A stretch of 64,000 nucleotides of DNA from Thiococcus pfennigii (GTDB lineage Bacteria; Pseudomonadota; Gammaproteobacteria; Chromatiales; Chromatiaceae), in contig NZ_NRRW01000013.1 in NCBI RefSeq assembly GCF_016583835.1, forward strand, positions 1-64,000, given 5' to 3'. The stretch's first letter is position 1. The number at the start of each line of letters is the position of its first letter. Under the pieces are notes generated by a model, which was not told where the DNA came from, ran no database searches, and was given only the letters and a program-made list of their open reading frames with translations. Shown here one piece after another: positions 10,025 to 18,800 of the stretch. The position numbers were made by a program, and so were the translations under genes.

Positions 10025-11563
10025 ATGCCCGAAACCCTGATGCTGCGCCGGGTCGCCATCGACACCTATCACGAGAATGTCGCCTATCTGCACCGCGACT
10101 GCCGCGCCTACCGCAGCGAGGGCTTCCAGGCCCTGAACAAGGTCGAGATCCACCCCCCGGGCGGCGGCCCGCTGGTGCTCGCCGTCCTCAACGTCGTCGA
10201 CGACCCGGCCATCACGGCCCCCGACGAGCTCGGCCTCTCCGAGCAGGCCTTCGCCCAGATCGGGGTACCCGCGGGCACGCCGGTGCAGATCGCCCAGGCG
10301 CGCCCACCCAGCTCGCTCGAGGCGGTCCACCGCAAGATCCAGGGCGAGCGACTCGAACGCGCGGAGTACCGGGCCATCGCCGCCGACATCGCCCGCAACC
10401 GCTACTCCAAGATCGAGATGTCGGCCTTCATCGTCGCCTGCGCCCAGGCTGGACTGGAGCGCGACGAGGTCCTGTCGCTGACCGAGGCGATGATCGCCAG
10501 TGGCGAGCGCCTCGATTGGGGCGAGCCGCTGGTCGTCGACAAGCACTGCATCGGCGGCGTGCCGGGCAACCGCACCTCGCTCATCGTGATGCCGATCGTC
10601 GCCGCCCATGGGCTGCTCTTCCCGAAGACCTCGAGCCGCGCGATCACCTCGCCGGCCGGCACTGCCGACACGATGGAGTGCCTGGCCCGCGTCGACCTCG
10701 ATCCCCGTGAGTTGCGCGAGATCGCCCGGCGCGAGCGCGGCTTCCTCGCCTGGGGCGGCACGGCCCGGCTGGCCCCGGCCGATGACGTCCTGATCGCCGT
10801 CGAGCGGCCCCTGTCGCTCGACTCCCCGGGGCAGATGGTCGCCTCGATCCTGGCCAAGAAGGTCGCCGCCGGTTCGACCCACCTGATCGTCGACATCCCG
10901 ATCGGGCCGAGCGCCAAGATCCGTCAGGGCCGCGACGCCCTGTATCTGCGCAAGCTCTTCGAGTTCGTCGGCGACCGCCTCGGCCTGCACCTGGAGGTCC
11001 TGCTCACCGACGGCGCCCAGCCGATCGGACGCGGCGTCGGCCCGGTGCTGGAGGCGCGCGATGCGATGCAGGTCCTGCGCAACGACCCGCAGGCACCCGC
11101 CGACCTGCGCGAGAAGGCGCTGCTGCTCGCCGGGCGGTTGCTCGAGCTCGACCCGGCCGTGCGCGGTGGCCAGGGGCGCGCGGTGGCCGAGGAGATCCTG
11201 CGCTCCGGGCGCGCGCTGGCCAAGATGGAGGCCGTCATCGAGGCCCAGGGGCGCAATCGCGCGCCGCCGGCCCTCGGCGGCCTGCGCCACGAGGTGCCGG
11301 CCGCGAGCGACGGCGTCGTCACCGCGATCGACAACCGCCAGATCGCGCGCATCGCCCGCCTGGCCGGGGCGCCGCTCGACCCGGGCGCCGGCGTCGACCT
11401 CTACCGCCGGCTCGGCGACCCGGTGCGCGCCGGCGAGGCCCTCTACGCGATCCACGCCGAGTTCCCGGCGGACTTTCACTTCGCGCGGGCGCTGGCCGGG
11501 CGCGACCCCGGCTATCGCATCGGCGAGCCGAACCACGATGGCCAGAATGGAGCCGACCGATGA
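10025..11563 (+). CDS. Thymidine phosphorylase-family protein (AMP-phosphorylase-like)
   Basis: 512 residues, longer than classical DeoA (about 440) because of an extra N-terminal beta domain (1-90), the arrangement of archaeal AMP phosphorylases and their bacterial relatives. The substrate motif [14 protein letters not shown] spans about 171-183, [20 protein letters not shown] 201-220, and the C-terminal alpha/beta lobe contains the DGVVTAIDN and GDPVRAGE motifs. By family it performs phosphorolysis of a nucleoside or nucleoside 5'-monophosphate, releasing base and ribose 1-phosphate or ribose 1,5-bisphosphate. ATG 10025 follows GGAGA. The stop overlaps the next gene, a ribose-phosphate diphosphokinase (ATGA), which suggests a salvage route that returns ribose phosphate to PRPP. 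Substrate specificity is inference. Confidence 0.82.
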   Translation: MPETLMLRRVAIDTYHENVAYLHRDCRAYRSEGFQALNKVEIHPPGGGPLVLAVLNVVDDPAITAPDELGLSEQAFAQIGVPAGTPVQIAQARPPSSLEAVHRKIQGERLERAEYRAIAADIARNRYSKIEMSAFIVACAQAGLERDEVLSLTEAMIASGERLDWGEPLVVDKHCIGGVPGNRTSLIVMPIVAAHGLLFPKTSSRAITSPAGTADTMECLARVDLDPRELREIARRERGFLAWGGTARLAPADDVLIAVERPLSLDSPGQMVASILAKKVAAGSTHLIVDIPIGPSAKIRQGRDALYLRKLFEFVGDRLGLHLEVLLTDGAQPIGRGVGPVLEARDAMQVLRNDPQAPADLREKALLLAGRLLELDPAVRGGQGRAVAEEILRSGRALAKMEAVIEAQGRNRAPPALGGLRHEVPAASDGVVTAIDNRQIARIARLAGAPLDPGAGVDLYRRLGDPVRAGEALYAIHAEFPADFHFARALAGRDPGYRIGEPNHDGQNGADR

Positions 11564-12501
11564 GCGGCGCCGACGCGGGCCTGATCCTCGCCTTCCCGGA
11601 GGGGCTGGACGCGGCGCGCCGCCTGGCCCAAGCCGCCGGCCGCCCGTGGGCGCCGGTCGCGCTGCACCACTTCCCGGATGGCGAGAGCCGCGTGCGGCTG
11701 CCGGCCGAACTGCCGCCGGACGTCGTCCTCTACCGCAGCCTCGACGACCCGAACGCCAAGCTCGTCGAGCTGGCCCTGGCGGCGCACACGGCCCGCGCCC
11801 TCGGCGCTCGGCGCCTGACCCTGGTCGCCCCCTACCTGTGCTACATGCGCCAGGACAAGGCCTTCGCCCCGGGCGAGGCGGTCAGCCAGCCGATCGTCGG
11901 CCGGCTGCTCGCCGACTGGTTCGACGCCCTGATCACGGTCGACCCGCACCTGCATCGCGTCCATGACCTGGCCGAGGCCGTGCCGGTCGAGCGGGCCGTC
12001 ACCCTCAGTGCCGCCAGCCTGATGGCGGACTTCGTCGCCGCCCGCTTCGCCGGCAGCGGCGCCGCTGGCCCGGTGCTCATCGGACCCGATGCCGAGTCCG
12101 AGCAGTGGGTGGCCGCCGTCGCCGCCCACCGCGGGCTCGACTGGCGCGTCGGCGTCAAGGAGCGGCGCGGCGACCGCGACGTCGCGGTCCGCTTCCCGGG
12201 CGGCGCGGGGCGCGGGCGCCACCTGGTCCTCGTCGATGACGTCGCGAGCACCGGCCGCACGCTGGCCGTCGCCGCCCGCGCCCTGGCCGCCGAGGCCCCG
12301 GCCTCGATCTCGGTGCTGGTCACCCACGCCCTGTTCGTCGGCGACGCCCTCGCCCAGCTCGCGGCGGCCGGCGTCGCCGACGTCTGGAGCAGCGACAGCA
12401 TCCCGCACCCGACCAACCGCCTGGCCCTCGCCCCGCTGCTCGCGGCGGCCCTCGCGCCACCAGGCCGCGATGATAGAATTTCGCCCAGCATCGCAACATG
12501 A
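11560..12501 (+). CDS. Ribose-phosphate pyrophosphokinase-like (divergent PRPP synthetase)
   Basis: 313-residue phosphoribosyltransferase-fold protein. [12 protein letters not shown] (91-102) is the ATP-binding region, VDPHLHRVH (127-135) the metal and substrate loop, and [13 protein letters not shown] (about 222-234) the PRPP loop. It is shorter and more divergent than the housekeeping Prs, so it is probably a second, specialised diphosphokinase. Its start overlaps the phosphorylase stop by four bases, implying translational coupling. Classical Prs converts ribose 5-phosphate and ATP to PRPP; in this context it may handle ribose phosphate released by the phosphorylase. A promoter for yebC seems to lie inside its last codons. 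Confidence 0.8.
   Translation: MSGADAGLILAFPEGLDAARRLAQAAGRPWAPVALHHFPDGESRVRLPAELPPDVVLYRSLDDPNAKLVELALAAHTARALGARRLTLVAPYLCYMRQDKAFAPGEAVSQPIVGRLLADWFDALITVDPHLHRVHDLAEAVPVERAVTLSAASLMADFVAARFAGSGAAGPVLIGPDAESEQWVAAVAAHRGLDWRVGVKERRGDRDVAVRFPGGAGRGRHLVLVDDVASTGRTLAVAARALAAEAPASISVLVTHALFVGDALAQLAAAGVADVWSSDSIPHPTNRLALAPLLAAALAPPGRDDRISPSIAT
12471..12479 (+). promoter_or_regulatory. Candidate extended -10 promoter of yebC
   Basis: TGATAGAAT at 12471-12479 is an extended -10 element (TGn followed by TAGAAT) inside the last codons of the PRPP synthetase gene, about 75 bases before the yebC ATG. No good -35 is seen, as is usual for extended -10 promoters. Confidence 0.35.
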
Positions 12502-12554
12502 CGAGCCCGGGCCGCGCCGCCGGCGCAGGCCTTTGCCAAACGACGAGGAACATC

Positions 12555-13304
12555 ATGGCCGGTCACAGCAAATGGGCCAACATCAAGCACCGCAAGGCGG
12601 CCCAGGACAAGCAGCGCGGCAAGGTCTGGACCAAGCTGATCCGCGAGGTCACGGTCGCCGCGCGCCAGGGCGGCGGCGACCCGAACGCCAACCCGCGCCT
12701 GCGCCTGGCGATGGACAAGGCGTTCGGCGCCAACATGCCGCGTGACACGGTCGAGCGCGCGATCAAGCGCGGCGCCGGCGACACGGACGCGGAGAACTAC
12801 GAGGAGCTGCGCTACGAGGGCTATGGGCCCGGCGGCACCGCGGTGATGGTCGACTGCATGACCGACAACCGCAACCGCACCGCCGCGGACGTGCGCCACG
12901 CCTTCACCAAGTACGGCGGTAACCTGGGCACCGACGGCTCGGTCGCCTACCTCTTCACGAAGCAGGGGATCATCAGCTTCCAGCCCGGCACGGACGAGGA
13001 CGCGGTCATCGAGGCGGCGCTGGAGGCCGGCGCCGAGGACGTGATCGTCAACGATGACGGCTCCCTCGACGTCATCACGACGCCCGAGGGCTTCGCCGCG
13101 GTCAAGGACGCGCTGACCGCGGCCGGTTTCGACACCGAGGCCGCCGAGGTCACCTTCAACGCCGCGACCCAGGCCGAGCTCGACGCCGAGACCGCCGAGC
13201 GGCTGCTCAAGCTCGTCGACGCCCTGGAAGACCTCGACGACGTGCAGGCCGTCTACCACAACGCCGACATCGCCGACGAGATCATGGCGGCCCTCGATGC
13301 CTGA
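12555..13304 (+). CDS. yebC: YebC/PmpR-family transcriptional/translation regulator
   Basis: 249 residues, the standard length. The protein starts [18 protein letters not shown], the hallmark of the family, and contains the conserved GYGPGG and FTKYGGNLG stretches of domains 2 and 3. YebC proteins bind DNA in some bacteria and have also been linked to ribosome rescue at proline stretches; which applies here is not visible. ATG 12555 has an AGGAA ribosome site. It precedes ruvC and ruvA, the common yebC-ruvC-ruvA order of proteobacteria. Confidence 0.94.
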   Translation: MAGHSKWANIKHRKAAQDKQRGKVWTKLIREVTVAARQGGGDPNANPRLRLAMDKAFGANMPRDTVERAIKRGAGDTDAENYEELRYEGYGPGGTAVMVDCMTDNRNRTAADVRHAFTKYGGNLGTDGSVAYLFTKQGIISFQPGTDEDAVIEAALEAGAEDVIVNDDGSLDVITTPEGFAAVKDALTAAGFDTEAAEVTFNAATQAELDAETAERLLKLVDALEDLDDVQAVYHNADIADEIMAALDA

Positions 13305-13354
13305 GTGCCGTAGTTGCCCGGCGACTCGGCACCGGACCCGATAGGCCACCGCCC

Positions 13355-13891
13355 GTGTCCGATCCGGGCGCGCTGCGCCACCGCATCCTCGGCATCGACC
13401 CGGGCTCGCGCACGACCGGCTATGGCCTGATCGACACCGATGGGCGGCGGAGCGTGCGCCTGGCGAGCGGCGCGATCCGCGTCGGCCACGAGCCCTGGCC
13501 AGCGCGGCTCGGCACCATCTTCGACGCCATCGCCGAGCTGGTCGCGACCCACCGCCCGCACGAGATGGCCGTCGAGCAGCTGATCTTCGCCCGCGACCCG
13601 ACCGCGGCGCTCAAGATCGGCCAGGCGCGCGGCGCCGTCCTCTGCGCCGGTCTCAAGGGCGGGCTGATCGTGCACGAGTACAGCCCCAAGTCCGTCAAGC
13701 TCGCCGTCGTCGGCACCGGCGGCGCCGACAAGCTCCAGGTCCAACAGATGATCCGCATCCTGCTCGCGCTGCCCGCGACGCCGGCCGAGGACGAGGCCGA
13801 CGCGCTCGCGATCGCGCTCTGCCACGCCCACTCGATGGGCATCCCGGCGCGCCGCCGGGCCGCCGCCTCCTGGCGGGACTGGCGGCCGTGA
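13355..13891 (+). CDS. ruvC: Crossover junction endodeoxyribonuclease RuvC
   Basis: Dimeric nuclease that resolves Holliday junctions. The 178-residue RNase H-fold protein keeps the four acidic catalytic residues: Asp15 in GIDPGS, Glu74 in VEQL, and Asp146 and Asp149 in the EDEADALA stretch. The start is a GTG at 13355 without a clear ribosome site; the next plausible start would cut into the first beta strand. ruvA overlaps its stop by four bases (GTGA). The C-terminal Arg-rich tail is slightly extended. Confidence 0.95.
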   Translation: MSDPGALRHRILGIDPGSRTTGYGLIDTDGRRSVRLASGAIRVGHEPWPARLGTIFDAIAELVATHRPHEMAVEQLIFARDPTAALKIGQARGAVLCAGLKGGLIVHEYSPKSVKLAVVGTGGADKLQVQQMIRILLALPATPAEDEADALAIALCHAHSMGIPARRRAAASWRDWRP

Positions 13892-14496
13892 TCGGGCGCC
13901 TGCGCGGGGAGATCCTCGCCAAGCATCCGCCGTCGCTGCTGCTCGACGTCAACGGCGTCGGCTACGAACTGGAGGCGCCGATGTCGACCTTCTACGACCT
14001 GCCGGCGGTCGGCGAGACGGTGACCCTGGTCACCCACCTGGCCGTGCGCGAGGACGCCCACGTCCTCTACGGCTTCCTGCGCGAGGCCGATCGGGCGCTG
14101 TTCCGCCACCTGCTCAAGATCACCGGCGTCGGTGCCCGCATGGCGCTCGCGATCCTCTCCGGCATGAACGCCAACCAGTTCGCACGCTGCATCGCCGCGG
14201 CCGATATCGCGGCCCTGACCCGCCTGCCCGGGATCGGGCGCAAGACCGCCGAGCGGCTCGTCATCGAGATGAAGGATCGCGTCGCCGTCCTGATCGAGGG
14301 ACCGACCGCCGTCGCCGGCCGGGTGGCGCTGGCCGCGGGTGGACGCGAGGCCGAACTGGCCGACGCCCTGAGCGCCCTGGTCGCGCTCGGCTACAGGCCG
14401 GCCGATGCCGAGCGCATGGTCGAGGCCGTCTCCGAGGAGATCGCCACCTCCGAGGAGATCATCCGCGCCGCCCTCAAGGCCGTCGGGCCGCGCTGA
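13888..14496 (+). CDS. ruvA: Holliday junction branch migration protein RuvA
   Basis: Tetrameric DNA-binding platform that loads the RuvB motor on Holliday junctions. The 202 residues comprise an OB-fold domain (1-64), a helix-hairpin-helix domain with ITGVGARMALAIL and LPGIGRKTAERLVIE, and the RuvB-contacting domain III from about 155. It begins with GTG overlapping the ruvC stop. The usual next gene, ruvB, is absent: after ruvA the sequence enters a repeat region and then a gene on the other strand. ruvB must be elsewhere. Confidence 0.95.
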   Translation: MIGRLRGEILAKHPPSLLLDVNGVGYELEAPMSTFYDLPAVGETVTLVTHLAVREDAHVLYGFLREADRALFRHLLKITGVGARMALAILSGMNANQFARCIAAADIAALTRLPGIGRKTAERLVIEMKDRVAVLIEGPTAVAGRVALAAGGREAELADALSALVALGYRPADAERMVEAVSEEIATSEEIIRAALKAVGPR

Positions 14497-14520
14497 GGCG
14501 ACACGATGCCCAGCGAGGCC

Positions 14521-14728
14521 GCTGTCGGGTTACGGCGCGCGCCGGCCTATTCATGCTCAGCGACCGCCGCGGTGGCGCGCCTAACCCGACCTACAGGCCG
14601 TGCCGATGTCGCCGGGGCCGTACCTCGGGGCGTAACCCGACGGCTGGCGACGCCGCACCCGCTGTCGGGTTACGGTGCGCGCTGGCCTGTTCGTGCTCAG
14701 CGACCGGCGAGGTGCGCGGCTTATCAGG
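14521..14728. repeat. Tandem REP-like repeats (GTCGGGTTACG family)
   Basis: Two direct copies begin GCTGTCGGGTTACGG at 14521 and 14661, exactly 140 bases apart. Each continues with a GC-rich segment ending in AGCGACCG. The first ends in CCTAACCCGACCTAC, the inverse of the GTAGGTCGGGTTA arm seen at 59932, and CGTAACCCGACGG at 14631-14643 sits between them. The cluster fills most of the gap after ruvA. Related units are at 20835-21002, 21062-21150 and 59932-60077. Confidence 0.7.
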
Positions 14729-14789
14729 AGGCGATGCCTTGTTCTTCCAAGGCCCTTGGCGTCTTCGGTTCCAGATGCCGGATTTGGGT

Positions 14790-16211
14790 TCAAGGATCGC
14801 GGGCGACGCGAAAACCCAGCATGTCGAGGCGCGTGTCCGGGGCCAGGCGGCTGCGCGCGAAGTGCCGCATCGAACTGGCCGGGCGCGAGAAGGCGCCGCC
14901 GCGCACGACGCGCTGCGTGCAGCCGGCCGCCTCCCAGGGCCGCCCATCGGTCGGGGCGCCGCGGTAGTTCGGACGGTAGCAGTCGGCGACCCATTCGGCG
15001 ACATTGCCGGCCGTGTCGTAGAGGCCGAACGGATTGGCGGCGAAGGTAGCGACCGGGGCCGGCGATCGATTGTCCCAGGCGGTGCCGCAGTCGAAGCAGA
15101 CGGCACGGCCGGTCTCGGGGTGGCTGCCCCACCAGTAGGGCGTCGTGACCCCGCCGGCGGCGGCGAACTCCCATTCGGCCTCGCTCGGCAGGCGATAGCG
15201 CTCGCCGGTCTCGCGCGAGAGCCACTCGGCGTAGGCGTTGGCGTCGTCCCAACCGACGTCGACGACCGGCCGCCGGCCGCGACCCCAGCCAAAGTCGTCC
15301 GGTAGGCGCCGGCCCGTGGCGCGGGCGAAGCGATCGTAATCGTCGAAGGTCACCTCGTGGGCGCCGATCAGGAAGCCCGACAAGGCGACCTCGCGGGCCG
15401 GCGCGGTGTCGCCGCGTGTCAACGCATCGTAGCCCATCGTGAAGCGCTCGCCCCGCAGGGCCACCATCAGCGGCCCGTCCTGACCGCTGCGCAGCGGGTC
15501 AAGGACGGTACCGAGCACGGTCGGCCGCGGCCGGCCCGCGGCCTCGCCGGCCGCCTCGCTGTCCGGCTCGGTCTCGGCCTCGCCCCTCGCGACGGCCGTC
15601 GCGGCCGGCGGCGGCTCGGGCTCGCGCAGCGGAGCGCCCGACTGCCACCAGAGGATCGCGCCGACCCCAGCGATCAGCACCGCGGCCAGCCCGCCAATGG
15701 CGACGGACTTGAGGGAGCCGGGCACGCCGCCCCGCGCTGGCCCGGCGGCACCATCGCCGCCGTCGATGCCGGGGAACAGCCAACCGCTCGGCGCCGCGGC
15801 ACGCAGGGCCGCGAGGGCACGCTCGTGCTCCTGGATCCGCGCCTCCGCCTCGTTCAGCGCCTGGACGCGCCGATCGAGACGCTGCTTGAGCTTGTCGTAG
15901 GCCGAATGCTGGTCTTCGAGGCGATCCTCGAGCCGGCGGCACTCGGCGGTCATCGCCTCGAGGGCGCGCTCCTTCTCCGCCAGTGCCCGGCGCAGACGAT
16001 CGACCTCCTGCTCGAGGGCAACGAGGTGGGTGATGGAGTCGAGCGATTCGCTGTTCGCCGCGTCCATTGCCGACGCGCCGTCCGGCGGCCGGCTCTCGTC
16101 CGACTTGTCGATGGGGTCGTCACGCACGTTGGCACCGCTGGTCACGAGGTTCTGACGTCCATTGCCGACGAGCCCAAGGGCACCGGACAGCGGCCGCCGC
16201 CCCCCGGCCAT
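14790..16211 (-). CDS. FGE/SUMF1-like domain membrane protein with coiled coil
   Basis: 473 residues if started at 16211; an ATG at 16067 would remove 48 poorly conserved residues and is a real alternative. Order: an N-terminal coiled coil of about 80 residues rich in Glu, Arg and Leu, one transmembrane helix (SVAIGGLAAVLIAGVGAILWW), a Pro/Glu/Ala-rich linker, then a formylglycine-generating-enzyme-type domain to the end (YRLPSEAEWEFAAAGG, GNVAEWVADCY, RVVRGGAF, LGFRVARD). The two catalytic cysteines of true FGE, expected just after RGG, are replaced by Ala/Ser-rich sequence, so sulfatase activation is unlikely. Such non-enzymatic domains often serve as binding modules. The protein is probably anchored with the FGE-like domain in the periplasm. 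Confidence 0.78.
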   Translation of the reverse strand: MAGGRRPLSGALGLVGNGRQNLVTSGANVRDDPIDKSDESRPPDGASAMDAANSESLDSITHLVALEQEVDRLRRALAEKERALEAMTAECRRLEDRLEDQHSAYDKLKQRLDRRVQALNEAEARIQEHERALAALRAAAPSGWLFPGIDGGDGAAGPARGGVPGSLKSVAIGGLAAVLIAGVGAILWWQSGAPLREPEPPPAATAVARGEAETEPDSEAAGEAAGRPRPTVLGTVLDPLRSGQDGPLMVALRGERFTMGYDALTRGDTAPAREVALSGFLIGAHEVTFDDYDRFARATGRRLPDDFGWGRGRRPVVDVGWDDANAYAEWLSRETGERYRLPSEAEWEFAAAGGVTTPYWWGSHPETGRAVCFDCGTAWDNRSPAPVATFAANPFGLYDTAGNVAEWVADCYRPNYRGAPTDGRPWEAAGCTQRVVRGGAFSRPASSMRHFARSRLAPDTRLDMLGFRVARDP

Positions 16212-16329
16212 GGCTTCGCCGTTCGGCGCACCGCCCGCGGGGCTGTGTCGATTGTGGCAATGCGCCGCCCGCGCTGCAACGTGGACGTGCGGCGGCCCGC
16301 GCCGACCGGCCGGTGAACCGGCACCGCGC

Positions 16330-16869
16330 TCAGTCGACGATGCGACGCAGCGTCAGGGCCTCGCCGCGCTGGAGGATCTCGAAGTGCTTCAGGTAGTTCA
16401 TACCGAGCAACACCTCGTCGCCCGGCAGATTGGGCAACACCAGCGCGCGCACGTCGGACACCTCCAGGCCCCCGACGTCGACCGAGCGCAGGACTGTGCT
16501 CCAGGTGGACACGACGCCATTGGCCGTCCGGACCTGCCCGCCCGGGCGCAGCGGCAGGTCGAGGCGGCGCGCCAACTCCAACGACAGGGCCACCATGGTC
16601 GCCCCGGTGTCGAGCAGGAAGGTGACCCGGTGCCCATCGATGCGACCGTCGGCCAGATAGTGGCCGGCGCGGTTGCGTTCGAGCACCAGTTGCAGGGCCC
16701 CGCCGGCGCCGACCTCCGCCTCGGGGTGGCGATTGGGGTTGCGCTCCCCCTCGATGACACCGTGGAAGAGGAACCACAGCAACCCGAGGCCCGCCGCCCA
16801 GGCACCGATCATCATCCCCTTGCCGAGGCGGGTGGGCAGGTCTGCGGCGCGTGGGTCTGGACGGGTCAT
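16330..16869 (-). CDS. Retropepsin-like aspartic protease, membrane-anchored
   Basis: 179-residue protein with one transmembrane helix at about 17-39 and a single-domain clan AA aspartic protease behind it. The catalytic motif is LLDTGATMVALS, with the Asp at residue 87; VLLGMNYLKHFEI near the C-terminus is the second conserved element. Retropepsins act as dimers, and this topology puts the domain in the periplasm. It fits the TIGR02281 group of proteobacterial proteases, whose substrates are unknown. ATG 16869 begins MTRPDPRAADL; the open frame extends further but without similarity. It is divergent from the acetolactate synthase gene and precedes the FGE-like gene by 118 bases. Confidence 0.85.
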   Translation of the reverse strand: MTRPDPRAADLPTRLGKGMMIGAWAAGLGLLWFLFHGVIEGERNPNRHPEAEVGAGGALQLVLERNRAGHYLADGRIDGHRVTFLLDTGATMVALSLELARRLDLPLRPGGQVRTANGVVSTWSTVLRSVDVGGLEVSDVRALVLPNLPGDEVLLGMNYLKHFEILQRGEALTLRRIVD

Positions 16870-17009
16870 GGCAACGGATCGACGGTCTCTCGAAGGGGGC
16901 GGCGCGACGACCGCGGACGCGGACCGCGGCGATCGCGCCCTTTGCATTTGCGGTCGCGTGACAGAATGAAGATCATTGGGGCTACCGATCCGACTCCAAA
17001 CTCGATGTG

Positions 17010-18755
17010 ATGACCGCCGCAATGAACAGTTCGACCCGCACCGGTGCCGCCCTCCTCTTCGACGTGCTGAACGACCTCGGCGTCGAATACATCTTCGGCC
17101 ACACCGGCGGCGCCGTCATCCCGCTGCACGTCGAGCTCAACAAGCGCATGCGCCGCGGCGCGCCGGTGCCCAGGTTCATCCTGTGCCGCCAGGAGGGCGG
17201 CGCCGGACACGCCGCCGAGGGCTACGCCCGCGCGAGCGGGCGAGTCGGCGTGGCCCTCACGACGTCGGGCCCCGGTGCGACCAACCTGGCCACGCCGATC
17301 GCCGACGCCCACAAGGACTCGGTACCGACCGTCTTCATCACCGGCCAGGTGCCGAGCTTCGCGATCGGCAGCGACGCCTTCCAGGAGGTCGATACGGTCG
17401 GCATGACGCGGCCGATCTCCAAGCACAACTATCTGGTCAAGGACGTCGCGGACCTGGAGTGGATCCTGCGCGAGGCCTTCGCGTTGGCCGCCGGCGGGCG
17501 GCCCGGCCCCGTGGTGGTCGACATCTGCAAGGACGCGCAGCTCGCGACCCTCACCCGCCAGAGCCCCCCGCGGCGCCGTCACCGCGAGCCGATCCCGTTC
17601 GATGCGACCATGGCCGATGCGATCCTCGCCGCCCTGATCGCGGCCGAGCGGCCAGTGATCAAGGCCGGCGGCGGCATCATCCATGCCGGGGCCTCGAGGG
17701 CGCTACGGGCCTTCGTCGAGCGTTTCGACGCACCGGTGACGACGACCTTCAACGGCCTCGGGACCGTGCCCTTCGCGCTGCCCCACAACCTGGGGATGCC
17801 CGGCATGCACGGCACCATCCCGGCCAACTACGCGTTGCGCGAGGCGGACCTGATCCTGACGCTCGGCGGGCGCTTCGACGACCGCGTCGCCGTAAAGGGC
17901 TTCGGCGCCGGCCAGCGCATCGCCCACGTCGACATCGACCCCTCGGAGATCGACAAGACGATCCGCACGGACCTGGCCCTGGTCGCACCGCTCGATACCT
18001 TCCTCGACCACGCGCTCGCCTCCGGCCTGAGCGCCCGCCACCCGGGCTGGCTGGCCCAGATCGCCGAATGGCGCAAGCAGATGCCGGCACCCTATGGTCG
18101 GGGCGACTACATCAAGCCGCAGGCGGTCGTCGAGTGCCTCTCCGAGCTGACCGAGGGCACCGCGACCCTGGTGACCGGGGTCGGCCAGCACCAGATGTGG
18201 GCGGCCCAATACTATCGCTTCAACCGGCCGCGCCAGTGGATCAGCTCCGGCGGCCTCGGGACGATGGGCTTCGGGCTACCCGCGGCGGTCGGCGCCTGGT
18301 TCGCCAACCCCGACCACCCGGTCGTGCTGATCGACGGCGACGGCAGCTTCCAGATGAACATGCAGGAGCTCGCGACCGTCGTGACCAACGGCATCCCGCT
18401 CAAGATGTTCGTCCTCAACAACAGCTTCCTCGGCATGGTGCGCCAGTGGGAGGACATGATGGACGGCGGCCATCACTACGAGACCTGCCTCGCGCGCAAC
18501 GGGGACTGCGCGCCCGACTGCGTCGAGCTCGACCAGACCTGCCGCCGCCAGGTGCCGAACCTCACCGGCCTGAGCCAGGTCTTCCCGCGCCTGACGACCC
18601 GTCGCGTCAAGGAGCCCGAGCGCCTGCGCGAGGCGCTCGAGGAGGCGCTGGCGATCGATGGCCCAGTGGTCGTCGACGTCTGGGTCGACAAGGCCGAGAA
18701 CGTGCTGCCGATGGTACCGCCGGGCCAGGGCCTGGCGCAGATGATCGAGTCTTGA
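17010..18755 (+). CDS. Acetolactate synthase large subunit (atypical)
   Basis: ThDP enzyme that condenses pyruvate to acetolactate in branched-chain amino acid synthesis. About 581 residues: the N-terminal PYR domain has the catalytic Glu in LCRQEGGAGHAAEGYARASG, the central domain has GGRFDDRV, and the ThDP motif runs from GDGS (443-446) to VLNN. GTG 17007, ATG 17010 and ATG 17022 are all possible starts; no clear ribosome site. Odd points: no small regulatory subunit (ilvH/ilvN) follows, and after the ThDP motif a segment contains Cys493, Cys500, Cys504 and Cys511 (C-x6-C-x3-C-x6-C) where usual enzymes have a short linker to PDFVKLAEA. Other ThDP enzymes of the family are possible, but HNYLVKDVADL and TGQVPSFAIGSDAFQE match acetolactate synthase. 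Confidence 0.85.
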   Translation: MTAAMNSSTRTGAALLFDVLNDLGVEYIFGHTGGAVIPLHVELNKRMRRGAPVPRFILCRQEGGAGHAAEGYARASGRVGVALTTSGPGATNLATPIADAHKDSVPTVFITGQVPSFAIGSDAFQEVDTVGMTRPISKHNYLVKDVADLEWILREAFALAAGGRPGPVVVDICKDAQLATLTRQSPPRRRHREPIPFDATMADAILAALIAAERPVIKAGGGIIHAGASRALRAFVERFDAPVTTTFNGLGTVPFALPHNLGMPGMHGTIPANYALREADLILTLGGRFDDRVAVKGFGAGQRIAHVDIDPSEIDKTIRTDLALVAPLDTFLDHALASGLSARHPGWLAQIAEWRKQMPAPYGRGDYIKPQAVVECLSELTEGTATLVTGVGQHQMWAAQYYRFNRPRQWISSGGLGTMGFGLPAAVGAWFANPDHPVVLIDGDGSFQMNMQELATVVTNGIPLKMFVLNNSFLGMVRQWEDMMDGGHHYETCLARNGDCAPDCVELDQTCRRQVPNLTGLSQVFPRLTTRRVKEPERLREALEEALAIDGPVVVDVWVDKAENVLPMVPPGQGLAQMIES

Positions 18756-18800
18756 CGCCGAGCGTGCGGCCCGGCGGGCGGCCCCTTCGGCGAACGACGC

